A stretch of 64,000 nt of DNA from Cristatella mucedo (lineage: Eukaryota; Bryozoa; Phylactolaemata; Cristatellidae), in contig WPIO01000001.1 of NCBI GenBank assembly GCA_009760855.2, positions 2,741,001-2,805,000 of the forward strand, in the 5' to 3' direction. The notes below the pieces were generated by a model. It was not told where the DNA came from, did not search any database, and was given only the letters and a program-made list of their open reading frames with translations. Below, piece after piece: positions 12,801 through 26,700 of this stretch (positions are counted from its first letter, which is position 1; each line of letters opens with the position of its first letter). The position numbers and the translations under genes were made by a program.

Positions 12801-15800
12801 CATTGTTTCCAGGTACAATTCTCACTGTTGACGATATTTGGTTCTGGCTAACAAACTGATAAAATCCGAATTGTGTAACAAGCAAGCATAAATAGCAAAG
12901 CAAAGCATAAACGGCAGCTCTGATCGAACGTCAGGAAGTGACCCTAATTTCTGTTTTACGCCCACATAAAAAGCCACGGAACTCAGACAAAGTCAAGGAC
13001 TGAGGAAAAAGTCGCCCGAGTACCGAAAAGCCAATCTCGACAGTTCACGTTGGTCACTCACGTCCAGCGGACCCCGGCAGAGCAGCAAGTATTACCATGA
13101 TGCTTCAGATGCAAACCGAGGCAGGCACAGGCATGCTGTTTCGAGAGTGCTTCGATTCGGTGAACCATGCACTCACAGCCAAGGCATGGGCGCTACACAA
13201 AATTGCTAGATTTCAACTGCTGCTTGCTGCTGTGAGTAAACTGGGGCATCGGCAGCAGTAGCAGCAACAAGCCGGTCCGGGCATTGCGCAAGCCGGTGAG
13301 GAAGGCAGCACGAGCAGTACACGTGCCTCGCTTGCACAGCCGAAGTGAGTGGTGAACTTGACGATGCTAGCCGATCTATGATTTCGAGTACCAGTTGAAG
13401 GTCCTGTTTGCTTTCATCAAAGTGAGCCATGGCCGAGGTGGCACTGGCATACTTATCTTTAACCATGTGCAGAATGTCTGCAACGAGAATAAGCAAGCTC
13501 TTTCAAACGTTCACTTGGGTGTTACATGATTAGAGAAGTCTCTGCCCAAGAGTAGGAGTGCACGTGTGTGTGTGTGTGTGTGCGCATGCGTTCGTGCCCG
13601 CGTGTCTCTGCGTGCACGCCTGCCTGTGTCACACCACTGCATTACAGTCGCATGTCAGATTGAGTTCTCTGAGGGTGCTTTAACAAATGTATTATTATTA
13701 TTACCTACCACTCTGGTGCCTCTGTTACCCAAGTCTACCAATTACAGATCTATAAGCTTTTAGCTGAGGCATCAATGTCGCAAAGTGAAACTTGGATTTA
13801 AGACAGCATAACTCTGCTAAAAATCAGCAAAAGAAGCATGCATTCTCTAGCCAGGCAAGCAGCTTATTTTTGGCAACTGTGGGGTTTGAATCTATGAGCA
13901 GCACCTGCAGCAAGGTCGTAGGCAGCTCTGCACTGCCTATCTTTGGTATGACCAACGATGGCAATAAGCAGGCCAGCTTAGTTTGGCAGCTGCCAAAAAT
14001 TGACTGATACAGAGAGCACTGACAAGATGAGAACAAGTGACCATTCGCAATGCGCACAAGCTAGCTAAGAACAAAACGGAGAGAAACCACACTAAGTAAC
14101 ACATGATGGCAAAACCCATGCATAGGACCGGCCCACGCCATCCGTTAGTGTGATGCCAAAAGTCAGCCCCAGCACGGAAGAGACATCCAAGTACCCACAT
14201 GTTCTGAATAACTCCACGGGTCTCAGCACGTTTAAGTTTGTTCGTGGCGATCTCAAATATTCCTCCACTTAATTTGAGCATGTGTTAGATACAACCCACG
14301 TGTTTTCTTATCAAACATTGCCTATACAATACCGAAAATCCACTTAGCTTAACGAGTCAGAGCCATGATCAAGGTATCACGATTCCCTAAATCATAAGGC
14401 TAAGCCACGAGCCAGATAATACGATCATAAACACAACCTGCTCTGCACATCCGCGAATTAGCTGATGACAAGATAATACCCAGTGGAGTGCACTTTGATG
14501 GCAACGTGGCTGACACAAAAAACTTGCTGGCACTCGCCTGGTCTAAGAATGCACTAAAAATGACAGAATCATTAAAGCAAAGCTGAGGGAATCATTAAAG
14601 GAAAGCCTGACGAGTCCTTAATGAGATATACTACTCCGATCGAGAGCCAGGTCGGTGGAGTCCAGAACTTATCTCGTTACCGAGAAGCACCCAGCTTGGT
14701 TTTTTACTCGTTGCCTGCTTCCAAGTAGCGAACCATGGGACCCTCACAAGCTACCCAACATATTAATGCATGAATGCCGGTGAAGCTAGCGGAGCCGTGT
14801 TGCACCACGATCAATCGATCAATCCAGGGCCATTGATTAAAAGCGCATACACACATACACACGCATGCATGCATGCATGCACGCGCACACACGACATATG
14901 CTCTGGCTTACGACAGGGATGTCAGAGACAGCCAGAGCTCAAACCGGCCCTTAGCAGTATTTACCCAGCAGTAGCTCATCACCACAAGTCTCGTGAGCTC
15001 CAGCCTTGGCAAAAAGGTTGCAGTATTTCTCCACTTCAGGTGGTAGAACAAAGATGTACGGCTTGAAGTCAGAGCTTGCTGGAGACAGAACAATGTTGTG
15101 TGCAGACGCAAAGCCGTCTCCATGCCAGACCCATTTAATGACCTGCAAGTGAGACAGATGCCGTTTCGATGGCAGTTATCAATGGCAATGCATTAAACGA
15201 GATCGTCATTTAAGCAGGACATTGCTAAGTGAAAAAAATCAGCATGGAGCAAACCTGATGCTGCTGCATCCCTTGTAGCACTTCATCGCAGTCGTAAGAT
15301 TGGAGAGCATCATAAATGTTACACATGATGCTAAGAAAGTTCCCTTTCTCTTTTGACCTGCAAAGAACGTCTGCTGTGTTTATTAAAGATATTTTAGCTT
15401 TACATACATGGAAGCAAGGCAGAAGATGCAGATGCAATATCGACAGATGCATAGCAAAATAGTAGGAAATAAAGCAACTAACAACAGTCACCGATAAACC
15501 CAGATGGCACGTAGAAAGATGAAAAGATATGGATGAATACTAGCTCGTGCAATGACAAGTATTATACATTTTGTTTGTTAGCTCCGTTGGTGGGATTCTC
15601 ACATAATACGACATGTGTGTCATTGCAAGCTAAGGGTTATGCAATAACTTCCCATCGGAAACCTATAGAGAAAAAATAAACGTTTTTTCTACAAACGCTT
15701 GTAAAATGAATGGTGGACGCATTAAACAGAAGCTATGAAAATGAAATCTTCCTTTAACTACCATAAAGAACACGATAACATATTCATTCTTAAAGAAGCC

Positions 15801-18800
15801 AATGGAAGTGAGTTCATAATTCAAGTATATACTGTGGTTTACCGTGTAAAGCCCCTTAATGTATAAGCCCCCCATGTATAATCCCCTCACATTTCTTAAC
15901 CAATTCTTTGGAAAAATAGTTGTATAAACTATCTGAATGAACTGAACAGTATCAAGACTCATAACAATCACTCATGTAACTATCACTATCCTCTGCATCA
16001 GGAATGGTGATGCTACTATATTCCCGTCTTCCTTGTTCATACCACAGGCTTGAAATTTGGTGGAAATTCCATCATCATCATTGTCGTCGTCACCCTCTAA
16101 ACAATATTTAAACAACAAAAGTAACTCCCCGTGTACAAGCCCCTCTCCATTATCTGACCCCAAATTTTGTGGAAGAAAAGGCTCAATTGCTTCAATTGCT
16201 CAATTGCAGAAGCTCAATTGCTTCAAATCCTTTGCTTATGCACAGCAAAATACAGTACTTGGCGCATGTTAGTATCACTAATCAGTTGAAGTGCTTGCTT
16301 TCGAGTCTAGGGGGGTGGTTGTTGAGTGCCCATGCAGGGGTTAGGTTTTTGTAGGCTTCTACGCAAACGCATTACAATGATTATCTAAGCACGACATATC
16401 TGTGCTTTAGCAAGCTTGTCTAAGCAGTAGACCTGTAGGCTTGTAATTAGCTCTTAGTTATTGCTTCTCTTGCAGCAAGTTGTAAAGCACCTGGGCTGAC
16501 ATTTGCTTCTCTTAGGGTGCTATACCAAAGACTTATCGCAATTATTCCACTTGGTTTTTATTATCACCACAAGCGATTTTTAAGTGAAAAAACTACAACA
16601 AATGATCGTAAACACCTAAGAGGTGTTATTAATATATATTAGGTGGGTATTTATATTTATTATTATTTTTATATATTTTTATTTTATAGTTTTTTAGTTT
16701 ATATATATTATTTTTATATATATTATGTGGGTATTTGTAAACATCACTGTAGCAAAAGCCGCAGGGAGTAGCATTGAAAGGAGCAACACATTTTCACAGG
16801 CAAAATAAGCTGACTTAATTTCGACACGGATGCTTATCTGCAGAGAAATGCATGCTCAGCTTTTTACCCTTGGAATACAAATCTAGACGACAGAGAGTGC
16901 GAGAAGCAGCGCACGGTCGGTCAGTAACAATAGCTGAAGAAAAGTTAAACATCGAAGCAGTGAGTATGCAAAAAAGACTGCTTGGTAACCTGTAGCCAGT
17001 GACAACATTCTTGAGATGCCGAAGAACCAGATGGAGATCCGGAAGCACATCCCAACCGAAGAGGTGCCGCAGGACTCCAGCAATGGGTCTCGGCATTACT
17101 GGTGATGCAGAGCCAACAACAGTTGCATAACCAATATCAGCTACAGCCACGGGTGTGACAGCCGTCGTTTCAGATTTGTACCACGGTAGCTGTGATGGAT
17201 ACCCTGTGAGGAAAGAGGTACAACGTTTATGAAGTGCAGAACAGAAGGTGCATCAAACAGAACTGGTGCATCAAATAACAACAGTTTAAACTGTTGCCCA
17301 AAGTGAGCATAAGACGAGCATGAAAAGTACTATAAAATGTAAGGTTACTTAATATGAACCGATCGATGCATCAACGATGTTTCAACAAAGTATCAGCATG
17401 CAAACCAAAGCATGTAAGTAGGAGAGAAAAAAGAAATGTCAGCCATGTAGGCACCGCTGGTGGTGAAAGCTAAATAAATTTCGGCCAACGCTGAAACTCG
17501 AAAAGTTGACAACGTCGAAGCAAATAAAAAATACTTTTTGCTAAACGATTGCAAGCCACTTGGCCAATTGAGTACAACACCACACACGGAGTCATTGGTA
17601 ACCTACCGGGAGGGGGCGTTTCGAGAGGCACGATCCAGTTGCACTCTTTGAGATCTTGCAGGAGTTTATCGTTGAGAACTGAATGATATTCTTCCAAGAA
17701 TGACAATATCGCCTGTGACTTGTTAACAATGACAGTTCTATTAAGTCGTGGAATGGTCTTGGCAAGCTCACTGAGCTTACAAGCAGAATCCACGAGCTCC
17801 TGTCCACTAAGAGAGCTTACACGACCGAGCCCTGCAAAAACATGGCACAACAATAGCGCGGCTAGATCATCGGCTAGCTCTGATTTGTACAATGAACGCA
17901 GGGGGGGAGAGGGCATGTAAAAGTAGTGCTTGCGGTATCCACCTGCTTTAGCTACAAATCTGGCAGGCGGTGGATCTACTCAAAACTGGCTAGTCATGAT
18001 TTTGAAGACTTACCTAGCCTACGCAGAGCAACCAATATTTCTTTTCCATCGTACGGTGGTAATGGGAACAACTTCTGACCATACAAAAGGCTTTGCAAGG
18101 CATCACTCTCTGGATCGAATACCCGCGATGGTGTGACCGAAGTGCCATCCTGTCGCAAAACAAATGGCAGAGATGCAAGAAGCGACATTACGGAAGGGTT
18201 CTCCTTGACGTAGGCAGCCAGGTTGAGCAGTACATCGACCATAATGGCCTCGACTTCAAGCCGGGAGCACCGCTGATCGCGTATGATGGGCATCAGGTGG
18301 TCGACGAACAGCTCAGCACGGCTTGGTCGGGCTACTGCCAGCAGGTCGGCGAGAAACTGCGATGACGTATCACGAACGTCTGCAAGGTAGAAGCAGCATT
18401 TGCCTTGTGTAGGTGAACAAAAACCCCTGAACTAATGGAGTTCACTAGCACAGCATTCGTTATCTATTTATCAAGAGAAGCTAGCCAAATGCTGTCCTAT
18501 AATTGATTGTGTCATTGGTCCAAAGTACCCTTCGGCAGCAAAATATTCATCCGAAGTTCACACCAGTCACATGAGAGAAATGGAGGCAGTACCACAGGCC
18601 AAGCGGAACTGTTACACTTACATAGCGACCACAGGCAGATGGGTCACGCCCAGATCTCAGAAGCGTGCCGAGCCCCCATGGACGCCCCAAACACTGACCG
18701 CCAGGTGTAAGTGCTGCCTACGATCCATCAACCCTCCAACTTGCAGCTCAGCAGCGCTTGATGAAAAGCAGGCGTAAATGGAATTCAGAGATAGTGACAA

Positions 18801-20692
18801 CTCAATACAAAAGCTGCATAGTAACCAGAATGTAAGAATTTAATTTAGTTAAAACAATAATTTAAGGGAGAATGAAGGAGAAGGGGTAGAGGCAGCACCC
18901 TCAACCACCATTAATTAGGCTGCTAACAATAATGTGAAAACTAGCACACTGATTCTCCTTAAAGAGTCATTTCTGTGGCTACACTACAAGCCCCCCCCCC
19001 TGCCTTACGGTCATCACCGGCACTGAATATCTTCGAGAAGAAGAGACACATATACAAATATTTCAAAGTACGTTTCACAACAGGGCTGTCGCAGGCTCTA
19101 AAAGTACAGGAAACACAGGCGCCTCACAGCACTATACCCTGACCAGCCAAACAAACAAACGCAGCCAGGCTGGCTGTCCCTCCCCCTCTTTAGGCCGATT
19201 GGAAAGGGGGTGCTGAGCGATCAGCTAGGCCAGTTCGGTCCACATCAATTGAAATGGTAGCGTGCTTTATCGACCATATTGCGAATTACATTCATTGTTC
19301 GCAGGTCCTAAATTATAATGGCCAGGAGCCGACTATGCGATAATCTATGGCAATTATGGATAATCAAGGCAGAACGAAAGCAGAAGCCACACAGTCGTGC
19401 AGTCAATTGGCGCCTCAGCTGTTGGGCTGAGAGTGCTCTGCGGCTTTGAGCTTGAGTTACTGTACACCGTGGCTGGTTTTCGAAGCCTGTAACACTCCTG
19501 CACGGTCACATGGACTTCTCTGCGCTAGGGATATGGAGTTGCCATCTTAGGATGTCTTAGGGCACTTCATTCCTGTCAGGGCTTCACATATATTCGTGGT
19601 GCGTCTGCTGAGACTGGCACATTCGCGAGCACTATGCTTTGCAGCCTAGTCCAGTCCAGACGTAGAAGCGGTTACACCCTATTTTGCAAAACAGCATTCA
19701 GCTCCTTCAAAGGGTTCAGAGCCTGGCCCCTGTCAGCGAATTCCTGGCTAGCGCCGGCCAGCTCTCACACAGTAACCCCCCCCCCCCCCCTGTAGCCGCG
19801 TTCAGTCGACGACACTCGACGACTCACCGAGCAGTAAGCAGGCCTCGGGCAGCGGTGGGTGCTCGAGCGGTGCAGCTACTGAAGCCTGCCTGGCAGAGGT
19901 GAACACGCCGGGTCGACCTTCGACCTCAAAGATGGGCATTGCCTCGAGCAGCTTTCTCTGCTCGGGCAGCAGTTCCGGTCGGTTAAGGCGCGCCAGCACT
20001 CCGCGAATGGCTCGCTTCTCGTCGGCGGTGAGCTTCAGGAAACTGTCGACCATTATCTTTCCAGAATGTGCATAGGCACACAGCACGCTGAGGATGCCTG
20101 CAGTAGAACACTGGCGGGTCAGGGAGAGAGCATTCACTAATACACGCAGCAGCTGCTTGGTCACATGGTTGCACGCGGTGCTTTGTCGACGAAAAGGGAC
20201 AGCTGACAGACTGAACGAAGGGCATATCGCATGTGCGCTCGACAGTCGACGAGCGACCTCGGAAAATCAGAGGCCTGGTCTTAACAGAAACGCTGTCTAC
20301 GATGGACATAGCATACAGCGTACGAAGCATAGCCGTCAGCCGGTTTCATGAATCACCAAACAAAACCCACTGTGATATCCTAGTGCTAGAAATAAGAGCA
20401 GCATGCCAAGTCAGTACACCATCGACGCGCGTTGGACCACGAGTTCTAAAAGCAAAAGATAAGAGACTAAGTAACTAACCAACTTCGACCGACTGCTCAC
20501 AACAAGTGAGCTGAGAAAGAAAGTCTCATTGCAAATTGCTTGAAACAGGCACTGCGCATTATATGTGACTATTATATGTATATTATATGTACACACATAC
20601 AATACATACATATATATATATATATAATGCACATACATAATATAATATAGATATATATACAGATATATATGTGTATATATATATACATAATG

Positions 20693-20737
<45 letters not shown>

Positions 20738-23700
20738 ACATGTATAATATATATAGACAGTATTGCTTGAAACAGGCACAGCACTGCAACAATATATAGA
20801 CTAAACTTGGGAGCACGGCGTCTAATGCAGCCTGCTCATGGGTAGCTCACAAACAGACAGACCGATCTGCTGCGACATTGTCAGTGGTGCCAATCGCTAC
20901 TAATACATGGCTAAAGAGCTTCGCAGCTCTGTAGATTTTCATTTGGTTTTTGCTGCTTGGTTTCTAGGTTTTTCCGTAAGGACAGTGGGCTGTTGTCCCT
21001 TTCAAGCATGCATAGCTACCGTTAGCCGAGTTTATACTAAGCAAGAGACATTGTTGGTGGGCGACCAATGGAATTTTCGTTTTTGTAAGGAGCAGACATG
21101 ACCGAGTGCCAAAGCCGGGGCACCCCACACCCTTCATGGCCGAAAAATAGCAAATTTTAGTTATGCTTGCCGGAGCTATTCAGCAAGTCAAAAATTGGTA
21201 ACTGTAAAAGAAAAAGGCCTGATCAGGCACTACTTCTGACATAGAGGCTCGTGCGGAACACAAACTCTATTCTATGTTGAAATATGGATCTCGTGACAGT
21301 CGTAATTAAAACTGGACGACCAAATATGCTGCAACGGTTTTTATTTCTTATTGCAATTTGAATTGATCGTACACACCCTTTAACATATATACATATATAT
21401 ACATATATATATATATATAACTTGTTTTAGGTGAATCAAGCAGCTAGATTGAACAAATACTAAACAAATACATGCTTATCCAGAGGGACGAGAGCTTACA
21501 CAGCAAACGGAGTAAGAAAAACGAGAGGCAGAACGAAATCCATTGATTATTTACAGCCTGCAGCAGACATATTGACATAGGCTCTTCTCGAAAAGCTTAC
21601 CTACGTAAAGGACCCAATTTAGTTTTTCCACATCTATAAAATGCTGCCAGCAGCATTACAGAAGTAGAGCTTCGCCTGTATGTGCTATTAGTGCAGCTGG
21701 TCTTCTTCTAACAGCTAGACAAGTGCATGCTGACAATAAAAGTCCTCCACGTTCAGTGCATAAGAACAGAACCACAATCCATGCATACATATAAAATGCG
21801 TGAGCATCACACAGCCTAGTAGCTATACAAACAGACAGTAGTTGTAGCATAAATACCGAAAGCCGCTTAGGCTGTAAGTGCGCTATACACAACTCTCCTG
21901 CTTAACACCCACATGGTCTTTATGACTTTGTGGAGTTACAGACAGAGATGCATTACATTACATAACACATGCAATAGTTCTCATTTTGGGCTTAAATCAA
22001 GTTACCATTCTCTTCAAGTCAACACTGTTAGACCAGGTGAGAACTGTGCAGCATAGAACAACAGGTTCGGAGATACCAATGCTTATTAACGAGAACACAT
22101 AGGGTACGGATCAGCCTATGACAGAGAAGCACATCCAATGCAGAAGTGTAAATCCAACTCGTTGAATGCCAGCTAGAAACATATACGATGCAACTGAGAG
22201 CTAACGTTAGCTAGAGCTCCCACTCAGACTGTAATGCATGCTTCCAGCATGCATTATAGCATGCATTCACAGATGACTTAGCAGGATAAGAAGCTAGTGT
22301 AAGTCTGAGGAAGAAAGGATGAATAATTCGTCACGGCAAAAAACCTAATCAATCAAGAGGAAATCACTAAGATTGCATGCACAGGCAGAAACCTAAGACA
22401 CGGTGCCGTTCAAGTCCACGATGGTGAATCTGAGTGACATAACACAAAACAGAGATATCCGAAAGCAGCCAACATGGTAATCAATACATAATATAAGATA
22501 CCTTGTGCAGTGGGCTGGAAGAGGTAGTTATTTCGAACGTGAGGGTGGTTACATACAAACAGAGGTGCTTCGTCGATGATTGTGATATCGATCCGCTTAA
22601 GCGCACTGGTAGCCATTCGGTCGCCAATGACGAACTCCTCAAATTTCAAAGCTAGAACAGGATGATCGCTGCAAACACAAGACATCAGCTAAGCAAATAT
22701 GCTAATCACAGCAGTGCACACAGGCCGAGCAACACAAAATGCAGTTCATGCAAATCATTGCAAATTCATTCAATTGCATTCAAATGCAATTCATTCAATG
22801 CAGTTTTCAAAATTGCAAGCATCACGAGTAGTTAAAAAGAAAAACAAACTCAAAAGAGTTCGGTGAAAAGAGACATACACCCTAGGGTATGCTAAGTAAA
22901 TATTCCACTACCCTCGCCAAGTTGCTAAGTCGCCAGGTTGCCAAGTTGCCACATGATGCCCATGCCATAATTTGCCTCGACTGTAAAAACCAGGGGATTG
23001 CGGGGCAGAAATTCCAGCCCCCACTCTTACCCCACTAGCCTGGGTCGAAGAGTCGGCTAGTAGGGTAAGGATAGCTAAAAGTAAGATAGTAAGAGTAAGA
23101 TCAGTCCACTCACCTCCGCAGGGGCAGTATCAGGTAATCGGAGGAAGATGCTTGCAAGGCAAGCAGCAATGGCATCCCCTCAAAGGCAGACAGGTCTTTT
23201 GAAAAGTATTTGTGCAGATATTCCCATATTATTTCACCATAGAAGCCTCGAACAATGTCGTCGGTCTTCAGCAGTGATCGCAGCACGCTCGCAAAGACTT
23301 TCTCGTTGAACGAGCGCAGTTGAGCTTTTCCTGCAAAAGTAAATTTGGTCGCCTCGTGGTGCAGCCACCGATCACACGCACGGCTGCAGCTGCTGCTCCG
23401 GAGAGCTGCGCACAAGCCTGTGCAGAGCATCAGTCGCTAGCAAGACAATCTCAGTCGCTATCAAGACACTCCCAGAGAGCAGGGGGGGTGGCGGTACCAC
23501 ACAGCGGCAACACAAAGGCGATTTAATTTCTGCACCACGCACTCTTGTAGGCTAAGAACTTGAGCTTGTTCAAGACGGCGTCGTCGACACGATTGCTGAC
23601 GTCCAAAAACCTTTTCGGGATCTGAGGAAGCAGTGCCGACGGATGGTCCTCCGTTGGCACGTACACGGGCTGAGCGTCGGCATCAGCAGAGAAAGTGACA

Positions 23701-26700
23701 AATGTACCGTCTGACACAGGCAGTAGAGGCACGCCTAAAAACCACAGAAATTACAGCAAGATGTTGCCAGCTCCACCGCAGCAGCGAAGAGCCAAACCAG
23801 TATGCATCGCCACCCCTGCAGCGCAATAAGAACTTGCTAGCAACGTCGGCCGAAACAGCCAGCAGCCGCAGCTGCTTCGCGTGACATGATGCCAACCCCC
23901 CACACTTCGGGCCGAAGTCTCCTAGCATCCCACGGCGCGGAGCGCTGACAGCGCACGCTGGGACGCCTGAGCCTGCGCGGAGGGGCAGTCTCGGCGCCAG
24001 CCACCCTACCCCACAGGTCGTCATACTGCTCGTCTTGCAGTACGAAGTCAAGCAGAGTGAGACACTCCTCGTCCGAGAGGACTCGCACAGCGCCGGGCGC
24101 TCGGCGAAGAGTCTGCCGCATGACGGCCGGCGTGGCCCGCTGAGGTGGCCGCGACAGGAAGTCGCGCGCCACCCTGAGCACGTGCGCCGGCACCAGGGCC
24201 AGCCCAGCGGCCGATGCTGACGAAGCAGCGGCCAGGCAGCGTGCCAGCACGTCGCGCAGCAGCAGACCGTCGCGCTCGTCCGGCACGAGCGCTTTATCAG
24301 CATGCTCCCAGCGGCCACCGCCCGAGTTGGCGTGCACGAACATGACCGGCTCACGGAAGACGACGTCGAACAGGACGGGCAGCACGCGCCGCCAGCGATC
24401 GACGACCAGGTCGGGATCGGGAAAGAGGCCGTACGCGGCGCGCCTCGTGAGGCCCGGCAGGGGCGGCCGGGCGCCTCGAAGGGCACCCACTGCCTCGATG
24501 AGCAGGGCGGCATAGGCGCGCGGCGCCACCTCCTCGGCAAGCCGCTGGTTCCACAGGCAGGCGCGGTCCGTGGCGCCGTGGCCGACCGTCGACGGCCACT
24601 TGACCTGGTGCCGATTGGAGCTGAGCGCAAAGAAACCGCTGACGTGCACAGGCAGCCCCGTGGGGCTGTCGCGCTGCAGTGGCAGCGGCAGGAAGCAGAA
24701 CAGCTGGCCGCGCGGCGGCTCGGCGCCGGCCAGCATGCAGTCGAGCGGCTCCGTGTCGTCGGCGGGCAGCGGCGCAGCGGCACTCGCCCAAGGCAGGTAG
24801 CCCAGCTCGTCGGCGAGCTGCGACAGCGAGGCGGTCGTAGTTGCGCTGCCGCCGCCGTGCGCAGCCGACTCGGCGCCGCCGTGCCGCCCTCGCCGACAGT
24901 AGTGACTGACCAGGTACACCGAGCTGCTGACCGAATTGACGGCGGGGCTTCCGGCGACTGCGTCGGCCGCCGCCGCCGAGGGGCCGGTGCTCTCGACAGT
25001 CAGCTGGAAAGTCAGGCTCAAGTCGGCAGACGCGGCAGCAGCAGCGGAGCTCGGCCGAGCAGAGGCAGAGGCAGCCTCGCGCACACGGCTGACGAACTGC
25101 CGGCGCTTATCGCGCACCACCGGCGCAACGGCAGGCGCCACCTGCACCCGGAATAGGAGCCTGGCCAGAGGAGGCGGCGAGGGCGGCGGCTGCTGCTGCG
25201 GGAACTCGTGCGCTGCGCGGCCGCTCGATCCACTGTCGCCGCCGCCGCCTCGGCGATGAAGCTCGACGCGTTCGACCGAGGTCAGGAAGATGAGCACCTG
25301 CTCAGCGGCGGTCTCGAATGCTCGGAACACCTCCTCGACCTTGCGAGCGTCGTACGTGCTGTCGGACAACGCCGACGACCGCTGGCGCAACGGGAACCGG
25401 AACAGGGTGCCGCGAAAGTGCCCGGTCTCGAGCGGCTTGCAGCCGTCTCCGAACACGTCGCAGTAGGGCGCAAACTGGTCGACGATGGCGCGCATCTCGT
25501 CGCGATCGTCCTTCAGATGCCAGCTGTATCCGGTGGTGCGGCGGCCATCCTCCACGAAGTAGCGCTCGTGCGGATCGAGAATGCAGATCCGGTCGCCGCT
25601 GAGAATGCTCGGCAAATCTACGACGACGAAGGGAGGCTTTAAAAAGTAAAAAGCCTGGCATGCAGATTGGCCACGATTTACTGCCCCGAGCTACTTCTGC
25701 CAGCACAGCAAATGCCACTCAGCTGCATGGCAATCTAGCAACATCAGCGCACAACTACGACTACACATAAGCCATGCTGCATCAGATGTCTGAGACTGCC
25801 ACGCCTAATGCAGCTGTGCTAATAAGTCGCACAAGCAAAGCTTGCCTACGAGCTTCCAGATTGACAGATTAACCCGAGCCCAATAGTGTTGCCAGTTGGC
25901 CTAGTTAGATTGTGAACCTCTGCACTCCTACCGTCCAGCCTCTAGCTGGCAGTACCAAGTATGCATGCATGCCGGCACAGAGCAAACACCCGAAGCACCG
26001 GATGCTCACAATGGAACCCAAGAGACAACAATCACTGGAAGATGCCGATTGACCATAGCAAAATATCGACAAACAGCCCCTAAATATTGCTTTTACAAGA
26101 GACGACAATGTGATAAATGTGACAGGCCGGGTGGACCACAAGGTTCTCTATTAACACGAGTTAAGGATGAGAATGTCGTCAGTTTGCTAAGCTTTTAGGT
26201 ATTTACTGAACACTACCACACATCAGCAGCCTTCCTTGGCTGATGCTAGGAGCTACGCCCTCAAAACAAGGCCAGAACCAGTGGCACCACTTGCGAAAAA
26301 GGCCAGGGCCAATCGCATAGCTATGGAAAGCAATGGGGCAATGCAGCCTTGGTCTTCACCTGGTTGGCTACCCCAAGAGGGTCTTTCCTCTAGTAGCATC
26401 CCTTCTGATTGGATGGTCGCGGTACGGTCATGACTATGTCTCATTAAAAAAAAGTCGACCAAGACTGCCTGCTGGCCAGGGCAGCCAGTAGCTTAAGCAT
26501 CTGCTTACGAAGATGATAGTGCATTTTCGGCGGTGGCAGTCGGGACTTGGGGGTCGTTCATCAGGCCACACAGGGGGAATTCATACAAGGGAGTTTAAGC
26601 AGTCTAAGCAGGCTGACTGTACAATAAGGCTCTCTGCTCATCGATCTTAGGTATACAAAGGTGATGATTAATGACCAGAAGCCAGCTTGAACCAGCAAAG

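Larger units (their letters stand above)
20098..22501 (-). other. Sacsin-like intron 7
   Basis: It holds a TA/TG microsatellite (20565-20758), a second TA run (21385-21418) and a family C repeat (21835-21975). No exon is required between exons 7 and 8, which join in phase (QG-ILSVL). Confidence 0.6.

Noticed and set aside
13937..14281. 114-codon minus-strand frame containing [15 protein letters not shown] as an extra sacsin exon
   Set aside because: Exons 13 and 14 already join in phase (GDELLL-D-ILHM), and this frame has no family motif.
24302..25718. Large open frames (up to 366 codons) overlapping exon 4 in other frames and on the plus strand
   Set aside because: GC-rich sequence has few stops. 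Only the frame with sacsin motifs and matching splice phases is supported.
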